Source of the DNA: Bradyrhizobium sp. 200
GTDB taxonomy: Bacteria; Pseudomonadota; Alphaproteobacteria; Rhizobiales; Xanthobacteraceae
Assembly: GCF_023100945.1 (NCBI RefSeq)
Contig: NZ_CP064689.1
Location: 868,001 to 932,000, forward strand
Direction: 5' to 3'
Length of the DNA stretch: 64,000 nt
Made by a program: the position numbers and the translations under genes. Each line of letters begins with the position of its first letter. Positions within the stretch are counted from its first letter, which is position 1. Positions 34,019 to 43,992 of this stretch are shown piece by piece. The notes beneath the pieces are model-generated. The model searched no databases, was not told the origin of the DNA, and was given only the letters and a program-made list of their open reading frames with translations.

Positions 34019-34990
34019 CTAAGCCGCGCCGATCAATATCCCAACCGCGAGCACGATGGCGCCGCCGAGCACGATCTGGAACACCGCCTGCAGGAACGGC
34101 GTGTCCATGTAGCGCGCGCGGATGAAGGCGATCGCCCATAGTTCGAAGAACACCACGATGCAGGCGATAGCGGTCGCGATCCAGAACGCGTTCGCCCAGC
34201 TATCCGGCACCAGATAGGGAATGGTGTGGCCGAGACCGCCGAGCGTCGTCATCAATCCGCAGGTGACGCCGCGCAGCCACGGCGAGCCGCGCCCGGTGAG
34301 CGAGCCGTCATCGGACAGCGCCTCGGCAAAGCCCATGCTGATGCCGGCGCCGATCGAGGCGGCCAGCCCCACCAGAAACGTCTGCCAGTTCTGATGCGTG
34401 GCAAAGGCGGCTGCGAACAATGGCGCCAGCGTCGAGACCGAGCCGTCCATCAATCCGGCGAGCCCCGGCTGCACATATTGCAGCACGAACATGCGCCGGC
34501 GCGTCTTGTCCTCCTCGGCGCGCACGTCGGGGCTGAGGATCTCCCCGGTCAGCTTCACCGCCAGCCGCTCGTGGCCCTTTTCCTCATCGGCGAGATCGCC
34601 GAGCAATCGGCGGACGCCGACATCATCGGCCTGCTCACTGGCCTTGGCGTAGAAGCGCTCGGCCTCGAGCTCCATCGTCTCGACTTCCTTGCGGATGGTG
34701 TCGAGCGGCAGGTTCTTGGTCAGCCAGATCGGACGGCGCTTCAGAAAGCCCTTGACGTCCTCGCGGCGGATCGGCGGCAGATGCGCCCCAAAGCGCTTCT
34801 CATAGAGTTCGAGCAGGCGGTGACGGTGGCCGCGTTCCTCCTCGGCCATCTCTTCGAACACCTTGGCGGAGTCGGGATAGCGTTCGGCGAGGTCTTCCGC
34901 GAAGGTCATGTAGATGCGGCTGTCCTCTTCCTCGGATGAGATCGCAACGGCCAGCACTTCGCGCTCGGTCAGATCGGCGAAATTCTTCAC
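34019..34990 (-). CDS. mbfA: Membrane-bound ferritin/iron exporter MbfA
   Basis: A fusion of an N-terminal rubrerythrin-like diiron domain and a C-terminal VIT1/CCC1-type membrane domain, 323 aa. Metal ligands are visible as EEEDSRIY near residue 20, EEERGHRH near 50, EAERFY near 110 and DEEKGHER near 137. Membrane helices follow from about 180. This is the layout of Bradyrhizobium and Agrobacterium MbfA, which exports iron and protects against iron and peroxide stress. The start is a GTG at 34990. The upstream ICE-type palindrome (35012) matches its known repression by Irr under low iron. Confidence 0.93.
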   Translation of the reverse strand: MKNFADLTEREVLAVAISSEEEDSRIYMTFAEDLAERYPDSAKVFEEMAEEERGHRHRLLELYEKRFGAHLPPIRREDVKGFLKRRPIWLTKNLPLDTIRKEVETMELEAERFYAKASEQADDVGVRRLLGDLADEEKGHERLAVKLTGEILSPDVRAEEDKTRRRMFVLQYVQPGLAGLMDGSVSTLAPLFAAAFATHQNWQTFLVGLAASIGAGISMGFAEALSDDGSLTGRGSPWLRGVTCGLMTTLGGLGHTIPYLVPDSWANAFWIATAIACIVVFFELWAIAFIRARYMDTPFLQAVFQIVLGGAIVLAVGILIGAA

Positions 34991-35011
34991 GGGACAGCGC
35001 CTTTTTCTTAG

Positions 35012-35028
35012 TTTAGAATTATTCTAAT
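35012..35028 (-). promoter_or_regulatory. Iron control element (ICE, Irr-binding type) upstream of mbfA
   Basis: TTAGAAT-T-ATTCTAA (35013-35027) is a perfect palindrome matching the ICE consensus TTTAGAA..TTCTAAA. It lies about 23 bases upstream of the mbfA GTG, where Irr bound without heme would block transcription. Irr control of mbfA is known in Bradyrhizobium and Agrobacterium. Confidence 0.85.
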
Positions 35029-35076
35029 ATTGGCTGTCGCCGCGGTCAATTGCCGGGCGCGGCCTGGTTGCTTCGT

Positions 35077-36228
35077 CTACGCGCTTGTCTTCGTCCCTCG
35101 CAGGAATTGCACCAGCAACCAGCTCACTTGGTTAGCCTGCTCCTGCTGCACCCAGTGGCCCGCGCCATCGACGAGATGGCTGCCGATCATGTTGGTACAG
35201 GCCTTCGACTGCATGGCCTCGTACACGCCGGGGCGCTGATAGGTGCCCCAGTCCTGCTTGCCCGAGATGAAGGCAGAGCGCACGTCGATGGTGCGGCCCG
35301 ACCACGTCTGCAATTCCGGCGTGAACGCGCCCGACGTGCCGCAGCGATACCATTGCAGGCCGCCCTGAAATCCATTGCGCTCATACTCGGCGCTGTAGAA
35401 GGCCAGTTCGTTGTCCGGCAGCCATTTATTCGCGGCGATCTCTTCCGCCGACGGCATTTCTTCCGCAACGGTCGCGGCCATGTCCTTGGCGAGATCCATC
35501 ACGTAGTAGGTCGGCAGTTTCGCAATTTCGTCCGCGGTCCAGGATTTGAGCGGGTAGGGCTTGTTGCCTTTCCAGTCCGCGCTCTTGTGGTGGTAATAGG
35601 CGCGCAGAAAATCATGCACGCCCTGTGGCGGGCGATGCATGTCGGCGTTCGCCTCGCGCGTCGAGTAGTACCACTGGTAATGTTTTCGAGGCCGCGGCAG
35701 CGCCGCCAGATCGCGATGAATGGGATCATCGACGCGCTCGGCCGGCCCGTTCGCGATATTGAAGGGCAGCGACGGCGGCCCGCCGAACGGCGCACTCATC
35801 ATGACGACGGAGCGAAACACGTCGGGCCGGATCAGCGCACACCAGGCGGCGACCGAACTGCCAAAGTCATGTCCGATCACGGCATCGACGCTGCGATAGC
35901 CGAACGCCGACACCAGCCCGAGCGCGTCGCGCACCAGGTTGGTGAGCCGGAACGAGGCGAGGTCGCCGTCATAGTCCGGATCCCATCCGGTGGTGCGGCC
36001 ATAGCCGCGCTGGTCCGGCGCGATCACGTGATACCCGGCTTCGGCCAGAATGGGCATCACTTTGCGCCATGAGAAGGCGAGCTCAGGGAAGCCATGCAGC
36101 AACAGCACGCAGGGCCGGCCGCGCGTCTCGAAGCCGGCTTCGAGCACGTGCATGCGCAGGCCATTGATGCCGTCGACGGTGCGGGAGCGGATAGCGGAGG
36201 GGAGCGGGATGTCGGGGAGGGTGGTCAT
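35077..36228 (-). CDS. Epoxide hydrolase-type alpha/beta-hydrolase
   Basis: A cytoplasmic hydrolase of 383 aa. The oxyanion motif HGFPE is near residue 45, the nucleophile elbow is GHDFGS (Asp nucleophile, typical of epoxide hydrolases and dehalogenases) near 118, and a C-terminal His lies in GAGHWVQQEQ. A cap region with paired tyrosines (HYQWYYSTREAN, DFLRAYYHH) agrees with epoxide ring opening. The ATG at 36228 lies just before repeat DNA. No signal peptide. Substrate unknown; it borders the acyl-CoA catabolic island. Confidence 0.88.
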   Translation of the reverse strand: MTTLPDIPLPSAIRSRTVDGINGLRMHVLEAGFETRGRPCVLLLHGFPELAFSWRKVMPILAEAGYHVIAPDQRGYGRTTGWDPDYDGDLASFRLTNLVRDALGLVSAFGYRSVDAVIGHDFGSSVAAWCALIRPDVFRSVVMMSAPFGGPPSLPFNIANGPAERVDDPIHRDLAALPRPRKHYQWYYSTREANADMHRPPQGVHDFLRAYYHHKSADWKGNKPYPLKSWTADEIAKLPTYYVMDLAKDMAATVAEEMPSAEEIAANKWLPDNELAFYSAEYERNGFQGGLQWYRCGTSGAFTPELQTWSGRTIDVRSAFISGKQDWGTYQRPGVYEAMQSKACTNMIGSHLVDGAGHWVQQEQANQVSWLLVQFLRGTKTSA

Positions 36229-36243
36229 TGTCTGCGCCTCTCT

Positions 36244-36384
36244 TCCCCTCTCCCCTTGTGGGAGAGGGTGGATCGAATGAGCGGCAGCTCATTCGAGACG
36301 GGTGAGGGGTCTGTCTCCGCGGACAGAGACCCCTCATCCGCCTTCCCTTCGGGAAGGCACCTTCTCCCACAAGGGGAGAAGGGA
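36244..36384. repeat. Palindromic intergenic element, family A, copy 3 (complete)
   Basis: Both mirrored halves are present: CCCCTCTCCCCTTGTGGGAG at the left and TCTCCCACAAGGGGAGAAGG at the right, with the central GTCTCCGCGGACAGAGAC hairpin. It separates the epoxide hydrolase and acyl-CoA synthetase genes. Confidence 0.85.
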
Positions 36385-36409
36385 AGGAAGCGACGTCTTC
36401 GAAATGCAG

Positions 36410-37948
36410 CTACCCCTTCGCGGCCCTCGGCCAGTATTTGTCGCGCAGATGGCGCTTCACCAGTTTGCCGGTGGGGGTGCGCGGCAATTCAGCCTCGAAG
36501 TCGATGCTTTTCGGGCATTTGATCGGCGACAAATGCTTGCGGCAGAACAGGATCAGCTCGGCCTCGAGCTCCTTGCCGGCTTTTGTCATGTCGTGCGGCT
36601 GCACCACGGCCTTGACCTCTTCGCCCATCTCCTCGTTCGGCACGCCGAACACAGCAACGTCTGAGACGGCGGGATGGGTGATCAGGACGTCCTCGGTCTC
36701 CTGCGGATAGATGTTCACGCCGCCGGAAATGATCATGTAGCTCTTGCGGTCGGTGAGATAGAGGAAGCCCTCTTCGTCGAGATAGCCGACGTCGCCGAGC
36801 GTCGACCAGCCCCTGGCGTTGTAGGCCTTCCTCGTTTTCTCGGGATCGTTGTGATAGGTGAAGACTGGCGCGTCGGCAAAATACACCGCGCCGATCTGCC
36901 CCGTGGGCGCTTCTTCCTCGTTCTCGTCGAGGATCTTCACCTTGCCGACCACGGCGCGGCCGACGGTGCCGCGGTGGGTCAGCCACTGTTGGGAGGTCGA
37001 CACCGTGACGCCGTTGCCTTCGGAGCCGGCGTAATACTCGATCAGGATCGGCCCCCACCATTCGATCATTTTTGCTTTCACGTCGACCGGGCAGGGCGCT
37101 GCGGCGTGGATCGCGCCTTTCAGCGTTGAGACGTTGTAAGCCGCGCGCACCTCGTCCGGCAGCTTCAGCATGCGCACGAACATGGTCGGCACCAACTGCG
37201 ACTGCGTGACCTTGTATTTTTCGACGAGTTTCAAAAATTCCTCAGCGTCGAAATGCTCCATGATGATGGAGGTGCCGCCGAGCGTGATCGCCATCATGTT
37301 GAAGCGCAGGGGAGCCGCGTGATAGAGCGGCGCCGGCGACAGGTAGATGCTGTCGGACGACATGCCGCACATGTCGGAGCAGAGAATTCTGAGAAATGCG
37401 TTCGGCACGTCGATCGGATTGTTTTCGAACGCCTTCTTGATGCCCTTGGGCCGCCCGGTGGTGCCGGAGGAATAGAGCATGTCGTAGCCCGCCACTTCGT
37501 CCGATATCGGGCGGGCCGGCTGCGCGCCGGCTTCCCTGTCAAAGGAACGGAAGCCCGGCTCCGGCTCGTCCATCATGTAGAGCAGCGGTCCGCCCACCTG
37601 GCCGACGAGGCCCCTGACCTGTTCGGCGCATTTCGGCGTGGTGATGAAGACTTTCGCGCCGCAGTCTTTCACGATGTAGGCGATTTCGTCCTGCGTCAGA
37701 TAGCGGCTGATCGCGGTGTAGTAGAGGCCTGCGCGCTGCGCCGCCCAGCAGATTTCCATGAAGGCGAGGCGGTTTTCCATCAACAGCGCAATGTGGTCGC
37801 CGGCCTTCAGCCCTAGCGAGCGGAACAGTTGCGCGCCCTGGTTCGAGAGCTCGTCGAGTTCGCGATAGGTGATCGCCTTGCCGGTCCCGGCCATCTGGTA
37901 GGCGATCTTGTTCGGTGTGTTGCGGGCGTGGATAGAGGGGTGGGTCAT
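36410..37948 (-). CDS. AMP-forming acyl-CoA synthetase
   Basis: Adenylate-forming ligase of 512 aa that activates a carboxylic acid to its CoA thioester. The P-loop-like motif SSGTTGRPKG is near residue 170, EYYAGSEGNGVT near 310, and the hinge region YLTDRKSYMIISGGVNIYPQ near 410. The catalytic Lys lies in the C-terminal RTPTGKLVKR. It resembles the fatty-acyl/cyclohexanecarboxylate-like synthetases of rhizobia; the acid is not identifiable. It is the leftmost gene of the acyl-CoA island, oriented with the thiolase gene across a repeat. Confidence 0.9.
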   Translation of the reverse strand: MTHPSIHARNTPNKIAYQMAGTGKAITYRELDELSNQGAQLFRSLGLKAGDHIALLMENRLAFMEICWAAQRAGLYYTAISRYLTQDEIAYIVKDCGAKVFITTPKCAEQVRGLVGQVGGPLLYMMDEPEPGFRSFDREAGAQPARPISDEVAGYDMLYSSGTTGRPKGIKKAFENNPIDVPNAFLRILCSDMCGMSSDSIYLSPAPLYHAAPLRFNMMAITLGGTSIIMEHFDAEEFLKLVEKYKVTQSQLVPTMFVRMLKLPDEVRAAYNVSTLKGAIHAAAPCPVDVKAKMIEWWGPILIEYYAGSEGNGVTVSTSQQWLTHRGTVGRAVVGKVKILDENEEEAPTGQIGAVYFADAPVFTYHNDPEKTRKAYNARGWSTLGDVGYLDEEGFLYLTDRKSYMIISGGVNIYPQETEDVLITHPAVSDVAVFGVPNEEMGEEVKAVVQPHDMTKAGKELEAELILFCRKHLSPIKCPKSIDFEAELPRTPTGKLVKRHLRDKYWPRAAKG

Positions 37949-37971
37949 TCATAATCCCGAAAAACAATGTG

Positions 37972-38092
37972 GTCGCCCCTGCGAACGCAGGGGCCCATAA
38001 CCACTGCTCTGAATTTTGAAACGAGCTGGAGCCCCAGCTCCGCATAACCACGAACATTTGTGGTTATGGGTCCCTGCGTTCGCAGGGACGAC
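37972..38092. repeat. Palindromic intergenic element, family B, copy 2
   Basis: GGTCGCCCCTGCGAACGCAG at the left and CCCTGCGTTCGCAGGGACGA at the right; inner arms CCCATAACCAC and GTGGTTATGGG. It lies between the ligase and thiolase genes. Confidence 0.85.
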
Positions 38093-38126
38093 ACCTTTTT
38101 TGTTGGAGCGCCTGTGGCTGCTTTTC

Positions 38127-39299
<1,173 letters not shown>

Positions 39300-39375
39300 G
39301 TCTGTTCTCCCTGATTGTTTGTTGGTGTGGGTGTTTTGAAGGATGGGCCGGATTTAAGGGGCGCTGTGGGATTTA

Positions 39376-39393
39376 GTCAATCAATCAATTAAC
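39376..39393. promoter_or_regulatory. Candidate TetR-family operator
   Basis: GTCAAT-CAATCA-ATTAAC is an imperfect dyad (one mismatch per arm pair) lying in the divergent region between the thiolase and regulator genes. Placement fits an autoregulatory TetR site; the match is weak. Confidence 0.3.
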
Positions 39394-39453
39394 TCTTGAG
39401 TGCAGCCGCGGCATGCGCTTATGTGTGGCCCGGATTTTCCGGCAGGGCAGGGA

Positions 39454-40128
39454 ATGGGAACACCGTTGAATACCAGCGTACCGACCAGGCTTCCGGCCGG
39501 TAAGAACGGCACCGCCGAGAAGCTGCTTGTCGCGGCGAGCGAATTGATGATCGAGCGCGCTTCGATCGAGGTATCGCTTTCCGACATCGCGCAGAAGTCG
39601 GGCGTCAATGCTGCGCTGGTGAAATACCATTTCGGCAACAAGGACGGGCTGTTGCTGGCGCTGCTGGCGCGCGACGCCGCGACCGAGATGTCGGGACTCG
39701 AATACCTGATCAGCCAGCCGATCTCGCCGACCGCAAAACTCAAGCTGCATATCGGCGGCATCATCCGCGCCTATCACCAGTTCCCCTATATGAACCGGCT
39801 GATCCATTATCTCCTGCACGAGAGCAGCCCGGAGGCCGCCGACGAAGTTTCGCAATTCTTCGTCGCGCCATTGCTGGAATTTCATCGCCGCCTGCTTGCC
39901 GAGGGCGTCAAGGCCGGCGAGTTCCGCGACATCGATCCGGTGCTGTTCTACACCAGCCTGATCGGCGCCTGCGATCACCTGTTCTTCGGCCGCCACGCGA
40001 TGTCGCGGGCGACCGGTGTCGGCCCGGTCACCGACGAAGTCTGCCGCCAATATATCAAGCATATGGAAGCGCTGATCTGCGGCGGGATGCTGGAAGAAAG
40101 GAAGGGGCGAATGGCGAATAGCGAATAG
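39454..40128 (+). CDS. TetR/AcrR-family transcriptional regulator
   Basis: A 224-residue repressor-type protein. The N-terminal helix-turn-helix reads VSLSDIAQKSGVNAALVKYHFGNKDGLL (about residues 40-67), and the C-terminal ligand domain is all-helical. The ATG at 39454 is preferred because an AGGGCAGGGA box precedes it. It sits between divergent thiolase and dehydrogenase genes and so probably controls this acyl-CoA island in response to a CoA thioester. The last residues (KGRMANSE) are encoded by the arm of palindromic element H, so the C-terminus was altered by the repeat. Confidence 0.88.
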   Translation: MGTPLNTSVPTRLPAGKNGTAEKLLVAASELMIERASIEVSLSDIAQKSGVNAALVKYHFGNKDGLLLALLARDAATEMSGLEYLISQPISPTAKLKLHIGGIIRAYHQFPYMNRLIHYLLHESSPEAADEVSQFFVAPLLEFHRRLLAEGVKAGEFRDIDPVLFYTSLIGACDHLFFGRHAMSRATGVGPVTDEVCRQYIKHMEALICGGMLEERKGRMANSE

Positions 40129-40174
40129 CGAATGGATATCTCCCTTACTCCACTCGCTATTCGCCATTCGCCAT
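40109..40174. repeat. Palindromic element, family H, overlapping the TetR gene end
   Basis: ATGGCGAATAGCGAATAGCG on the left and CGCTATTCGCCATTCGCCAT on the right form a long hairpin. Its left arm includes the last codons and stop codon of the regulator gene. Confidence 0.8.
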
Positions 40175-40209
40175 CTAGAGAAGAAAACACCCAAGGAAAG
40201 GTTCAAAAA

Positions 40210-40968
40210 ATGCAGTTGCAAGACGTAGCCGTTCTCATCACCGGCGGTGGCTCCGGCCTCGGTGCCGCGACCGCCCGCGCCATGGCCGCCAAGGGCGCGA
40301 AAATCGGCGTCATCGACCAGAACAAGGAAAACGCCGAGAAGGTCGCCGCCGAAGTGAAGGGCGTCGCCCTCCACGCCGACGTGACCGACGAAGAGGCGAT
40401 CAAGGCGGCGATCGCCAAGGCCGAAGCCGCGCACGGCATCGCGCGCGTGCTGATGAATTGCGCCGGCATCGGCGGCTCGCAGCGCACCGTCGGCAAGGAC
40501 GGCGTCTATCCGCTGGCAAAATTCGTCCGCATCATCAATGTCAATCTGATCGGCACCTTCAACGTGCTGCGCCTGTTCGCCGAACGGCTGGCGACCGCGC
40601 CGCCGATCGGCGAAGAGCGCGGCGTCGCCATCAACACCGCCTCTGTTGCGGCCTACGAAGGCCAGATCGGCCAGATCGCCTATTCGGCGTCGAAGGGCGG
40701 CGTTGTCGGCCTCACGCTGCCGGCGGCGCGCGACCTCGCCAGCCTGAAGATCCGCGTCAACACCATCGCGCCCGGCCTGTTCCTGACGCCGCTGCTGATG
40801 GGCCTGAACGAAGAGGCCCGCAAGAGCCTCGGCGCGCAGGTGCCGCATCCGGCGCGCCTCGGCGATGCTTCCGAGTATGGCAATCTCGCGGTTCACATCG
40901 TCGAGAACCCGATGCTGAACGGCGAGACCATCCGTCTCGACGGCGCCATCCGCATGGCGCCAAGGTAG
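40210..40968 (+). CDS. Short-chain dehydrogenase (3-hydroxyacyl-CoA dehydrogenase type II-like)
   Basis: NAD-dependent dehydrogenase of 252 aa. The cofactor motif VLITGGGSGLGAATARAMA is near residue 8 and NCAGIGG near 87. The catalytic Ser is in NTASVAAYEG and the Tyr-x-x-x-Lys in IAYSASKGGV (near 160). The extended loop SQRTVGKDGVYPL and overall pattern match the human HSD17B10 type, which oxidises 3-hydroxyacyl-CoA. The ATG at 40210 follows AAGGAAAGG. It would supply the third step of beta-oxidation beside the hydratase, thiolase and acyl-CoA dehydrogenases of the island. Confidence 0.9.
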   Translation: MQLQDVAVLITGGGSGLGAATARAMAAKGAKIGVIDQNKENAEKVAAEVKGVALHADVTDEEAIKAAIAKAEAAHGIARVLMNCAGIGGSQRTVGKDGVYPLAKFVRIINVNLIGTFNVLRLFAERLATAPPIGEERGVAINTASVAAYEGQIGQIAYSASKGGVVGLTLPAARDLASLKIRVNTIAPGLFLTPLLMGLNEEARKSLGAQVPHPARLGDASEYGNLAVHIVENPMLNGETIRLDGAIRMAPR

Positions 40969-40980
40969 TAGGTGCGCTTC

Positions 40981-41117
40981 TTCCCTTCTCCCCATGTGGG
41001 AGAAGGTGGCGCGGACGCAGTCCGCGACGGATGAGGGGTTCTATCCGTCTGGCAACCCCTCACCGTAATGAACAAGCGGCCGATGCCGGTGATGCCCTCT
41101 CCCACAAGGGGAGAGGG
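40981..41117. repeat. Palindromic intergenic element, family A, copy 4
   Basis: CCCTTCTCCCCATGTGGGAG at the left and CTCCCACAAGGGGAGAGGGC at the right with GGATGAGGGGTT/AACCCCTCACC inside. Its right end supplies a purine-rich stretch just upstream of an alternative start (41125) of the next gene. Confidence 0.85.
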
Positions 41118-41160
41118 CGCAGCAATGAGCGCCGCAATCCGCGGATGCAGGGAGCGCCTC

Positions 41161-41967
41161 GTGACTCAACCGCTGCTGATTGAACATCGTGACGGGGTCG
41201 ATTGGGTCACGCTCAATCGCCCGGACAGTTTGAACGCACTCGATCCCTCGCTGATCGACGCCCTCAACGCCTATTTCGAAGGCCTGCAGCGCAACCGTTC
41301 TACCCGCGTCTTGGTGCTGAGGGGCGCCGGCGCATCGTTCTGCGCGGGCCTCGATCTCAAACACGCGATGAAGCGCCGCGCCGGCCAGCAGGAGCCGCCC
41401 GGCGTAACGGAGTCGCTGGATTCGCAGCGGCGCATCGCCGACATCGTGATGTTGATGCGGCGCTGCCCGCAGCCGATCATTGCACTGATCCAGGGCGCGG
41501 CGGCCGGCGGCGGATTCGCGCTGGCGCTCGCCGCCGATATCCGGATCGCCACGAAATCCGCGCGGATGAACTGCGCCTTCATCAAGCTCGGTCTCGGCGG
41601 CTGTGACATTGGCACTTCCTATTTCCTGCCGCGGCTGGTCGGCGTCTCGGTCGCGTCCGAACTGATCCTGACCGGCCGCTTCATCGGCGCCGAGCGTGCG
41701 CTTGCCGTCGGCCTCGTTTCCGAGGTCGTCGAGGAAGGCGGGCTGGACGCGGCGGCCGAGCCCTACGTCGATGCGATGATGACGGCTTCGCCGGTGGGTT
41801 TGAGGCTGTCCAAGGAATGTCTCAACATGAGCGTCGATGCCGGCTCGATCGAGGCGGTGATCGCGATGGAAGACCGCAATCAGGTGCTCTGCAGCCGCTC
41901 GGAAGATTTCAACGAAGGCATCAGGGCCTTTCTCGAAAAGCGAAAGCCTGTCTATATCAAGCGATAG
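41161..41967 (+). CDS. Enoyl-CoA hydratase/isomerase family protein
   Basis: Crotonase-fold enzyme of 268 aa hydrating or rearranging an enoyl-CoA. The first oxyanion stretch is GASFCAGLDLKHAM near residue 60 and the second GAAAGGGFALALAADIRIA near 114. The GLGGCDIGTSYFLPRLVG segment replaces the usual PDGG-type catalytic loop. The GTG at 41161 is chosen because a GGGAG box lies seven bases upstream and the product then begins at the normal family N-terminus. An ATG at 41125 would add twelve residues encoded near the repeat. The ligase gene follows 42 bases later. Confidence 0.88.
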   Translation: MTQPLLIEHRDGVDWVTLNRPDSLNALDPSLIDALNAYFEGLQRNRSTRVLVLRGAGASFCAGLDLKHAMKRRAGQQEPPGVTESLDSQRRIADIVMLMRRCPQPIIALIQGAAAGGGFALALAADIRIATKSARMNCAFIKLGLGGCDIGTSYFLPRLVGVSVASELILTGRFIGAERALAVGLVSEVVEEGGLDAAAEPYVDAMMTASPVGLRLSKECLNMSVDAGSIEAVIAMEDRNQVLCSRSEDFNEGIRAFLEKRKPVYIKR

Positions 41968-42009
41968 AACTTGAAGATCCGCAAAGGACTGAATTCCGGG
42001 AGACGCAAT

Positions 42010-43881
42010 ATGGTTGGGAGTGCTGCCGCAGTGTTGACCAAGCCGGCCTTTCGCAAGATCGAATGGCTGGCGCGCGACATCGCGGTCGAGCGTCGTCCCG
42101 ATGGCGTCATCATCCTGAAGTCGCGCATTCCGCTGCAGCCTTACGAGAAACATATTCCGGCATCGCTTTCGAAATGGGCGAAGCAGGCGCCCGAGCGCAC
42201 CTGGCTGGCGCAGCGCGGCGGCGCGGACCGGCAGTGGCGCAAGGTCTCTTACGGCGAAGCCAAGCGCATCGTCGACGGGCTGACGCAGGGCCTGCTCGAT
42301 CTCGGCCTCGCAGAAGGCCGACCCGTTGCGATCCTGTCCGGCAATTCGATCGAGCACGCGCTGATGACGCAGGCCGCGATGCAGGCGCGCCTGCCGGCAG
42401 CGCCCGTGTCGCCGGCCTATTCGCTGATGAGCCAGGACCATCTCAAGCTCAAATACCTCTTCGACCTGATCAAGCCTGCCGTCGTGATGGTGCAGGACGG
42501 GCCGACCTTCGAGAAGGCCTTGAAGGCGCTCGATCTCACCGGCGTCACCGTCGTGCATGTCTTGCGCCCCTGCGACGGCATCAAGAGCGTGTCCTTTGCC
42601 GATCTTGCCGCAACGCCGGTGACGAAAGCGGTCGAGGAGTCGATTGCGAAAATTACGCCTGACACCGTCGGCAAGCTGCTGTTCACATCGGGCTCGACCG
42701 GGATGCCCAAGGCCGTCATCAACACGCAGGAGATGATGTGCGCCAATGCGGCGATGATGATGCAGGTGCGCCCGCGCGATCCGAACGGGCCGATTGCGAC
42801 CGTGCTCGACTGGATGCCATGGAATCACACCATGGGCGGCAATGCCGCGTTCCATCCGATCCTGGTCGATGGCGGCACGCTCTATATCGACGACGGCCGG
42901 CCGATGCCCGGCCAACTCGATGAGACCATTCGTAACCTGCGCGAGGTGTCTCCGACCTATTATGCGAACGTGCCCGCGGGTTACGCGGCGCTTGCGGCGG
43001 CGATGGAGAAGGACGACGCGCTCTGCCGCAGCTTCTTCAAGAATCTTGGCATCATGGCCTATGGCGGCGCGCGGCTGCCTGACGATCTCTACGACCGCAT
43101 GCAGGCGCTGGCGGTGAAGACCACCGGCGAGCGCATCGTGTTCTATACGGGGTGGGGCTCGACCGAGACCGCGCCGACCTCGACCGGCACCTATTGGGAC
43201 ACCGAGCGCGTCGGCCTGATCGGCCTGCCGTTCCCCGGCGTCGAACTGAAACTTGTGCCGTGCGGTTCGAAATACGAACTGCGCCTGCGCGGCGTCAACG
43301 TCACGCCTGGCTATTTCGGCCAGCCCGATCTGACCACGAAGATGTTCGACGAGGAAGGTTTCTACTGCATCGGCGATGCCGGCGTGTTCGTCGACGATAA
43401 GGATCCGCTGCAGGGCATCATCTTCGCCGGCCGCGTGGTCGAGGACTTCAAGCTCACGACCGGCACCTTCGTCCATGTCGGCTCCCTGCGCACCGATGCG
43501 ATCGCCGCCGCGACGCCTGTGGTGCACGACGCGCTGGTTGCCGGTCAGGACCGGGAATTCATCGGGCTGCTGGCGTGGCCAAATCTGCACGCCTGCCGGC
43601 AGATGGTCGGCAATCCCGACGCGACGTTTGAAGACGTGATCAGGCATCCTGAGATAATCGACTGCTTGAAGCGCGGGCTGGAAGCGCACAATGCATCCTG
43701 CACCGGCAGCAGCATGCGGATTGCGCGGGTCATGCTGATGGCCGAGCCGCCATCGATCGACGGCAACGAACTCACCGACAAGGGCTACATCAACCAGCGC
43801 GCCGGGCTCGAGCGCCGCGTGGCGCTGGTGGAGAAGCTTTATGCCGACAAGCCGGGAGAGGACGTAATCATTTTGAACTGA
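42010..43881 (+). CDS. Feruloyl-CoA synthetase-like AMP-binding ligase
   Basis: Adenylate-forming ligase of 623 aa, longer than fatty-acyl ligases and of the size and style of feruloyl-CoA/benzoate-type synthetases. Motifs: FTSGSTGMPKAV near residue 228, the DWMPWNHTMGGN block near 272 and YTGWGSTETAPTSTGTYWD near 382, both typical of the feruloyl-CoA synthetase group. The FYCIGDAGVFVDDKDPLQG region lies near 450. The ATG at 42010 follows a GGGAG box. Its presence suggests the island degrades an aromatic or long side-chain acid, with side-chain beta-oxidation carried out by neighbouring enzymes. Confidence 0.85.
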   Translation: MVGSAAAVLTKPAFRKIEWLARDIAVERRPDGVIILKSRIPLQPYEKHIPASLSKWAKQAPERTWLAQRGGADRQWRKVSYGEAKRIVDGLTQGLLDLGLAEGRPVAILSGNSIEHALMTQAAMQARLPAAPVSPAYSLMSQDHLKLKYLFDLIKPAVVMVQDGPTFEKALKALDLTGVTVVHVLRPCDGIKSVSFADLAATPVTKAVEESIAKITPDTVGKLLFTSGSTGMPKAVINTQEMMCANAAMMMQVRPRDPNGPIATVLDWMPWNHTMGGNAAFHPILVDGGTLYIDDGRPMPGQLDETIRNLREVSPTYYANVPAGYAALAAAMEKDDALCRSFFKNLGIMAYGGARLPDDLYDRMQALAVKTTGERIVFYTGWGSTETAPTSTGTYWDTERVGLIGLPFPGVELKLVPCGSKYELRLRGVNVTPGYFGQPDLTTKMFDEEGFYCIGDAGVFVDDKDPLQGIIFAGRVVEDFKLTTGTFVHVGSLRTDAIAAATPVVHDALVAGQDREFIGLLAWPNLHACRQMVGNPDATFEDVIRHPEIIDCLKRGLEAHNASCTGSSMRIARVMLMAEPPSIDGNELTDKGYINQRAGLERRVALVEKLYADKPGEDVIILN

Positions 43882-43883
43882 CC

Positions 43884-43963
43884 GTAGGATGGGTAGAGCG
43901 CAGCGAAACCCATCACTCCCGACCGAGTCATTGATGGGTATCGCTTCGCTCCACCCATCCTAC
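43884..43963. repeat. Palindromic intergenic element, family E
   Basis: GTAGGATGGGTAGAGCGCAG at the left and GCTCCACCCATCCTAC at the right; inner GCGAAACCCATCA and TGATGGGTATCGC. It starts three bases after the ligase stop codon. Confidence 0.85.
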
Positions 43964-43992
43964 AGAACTGTAACCAACGCGAGTAGGCCGCC

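Noticed and set aside
41041..43689. Minus-strand reading frame of over 880 codons
   Set aside because: It is antisense to the enoyl-CoA hydratase and feruloyl-CoA synthetase-like genes, whose motifs are intact; the antisense product has no recognisable domain.
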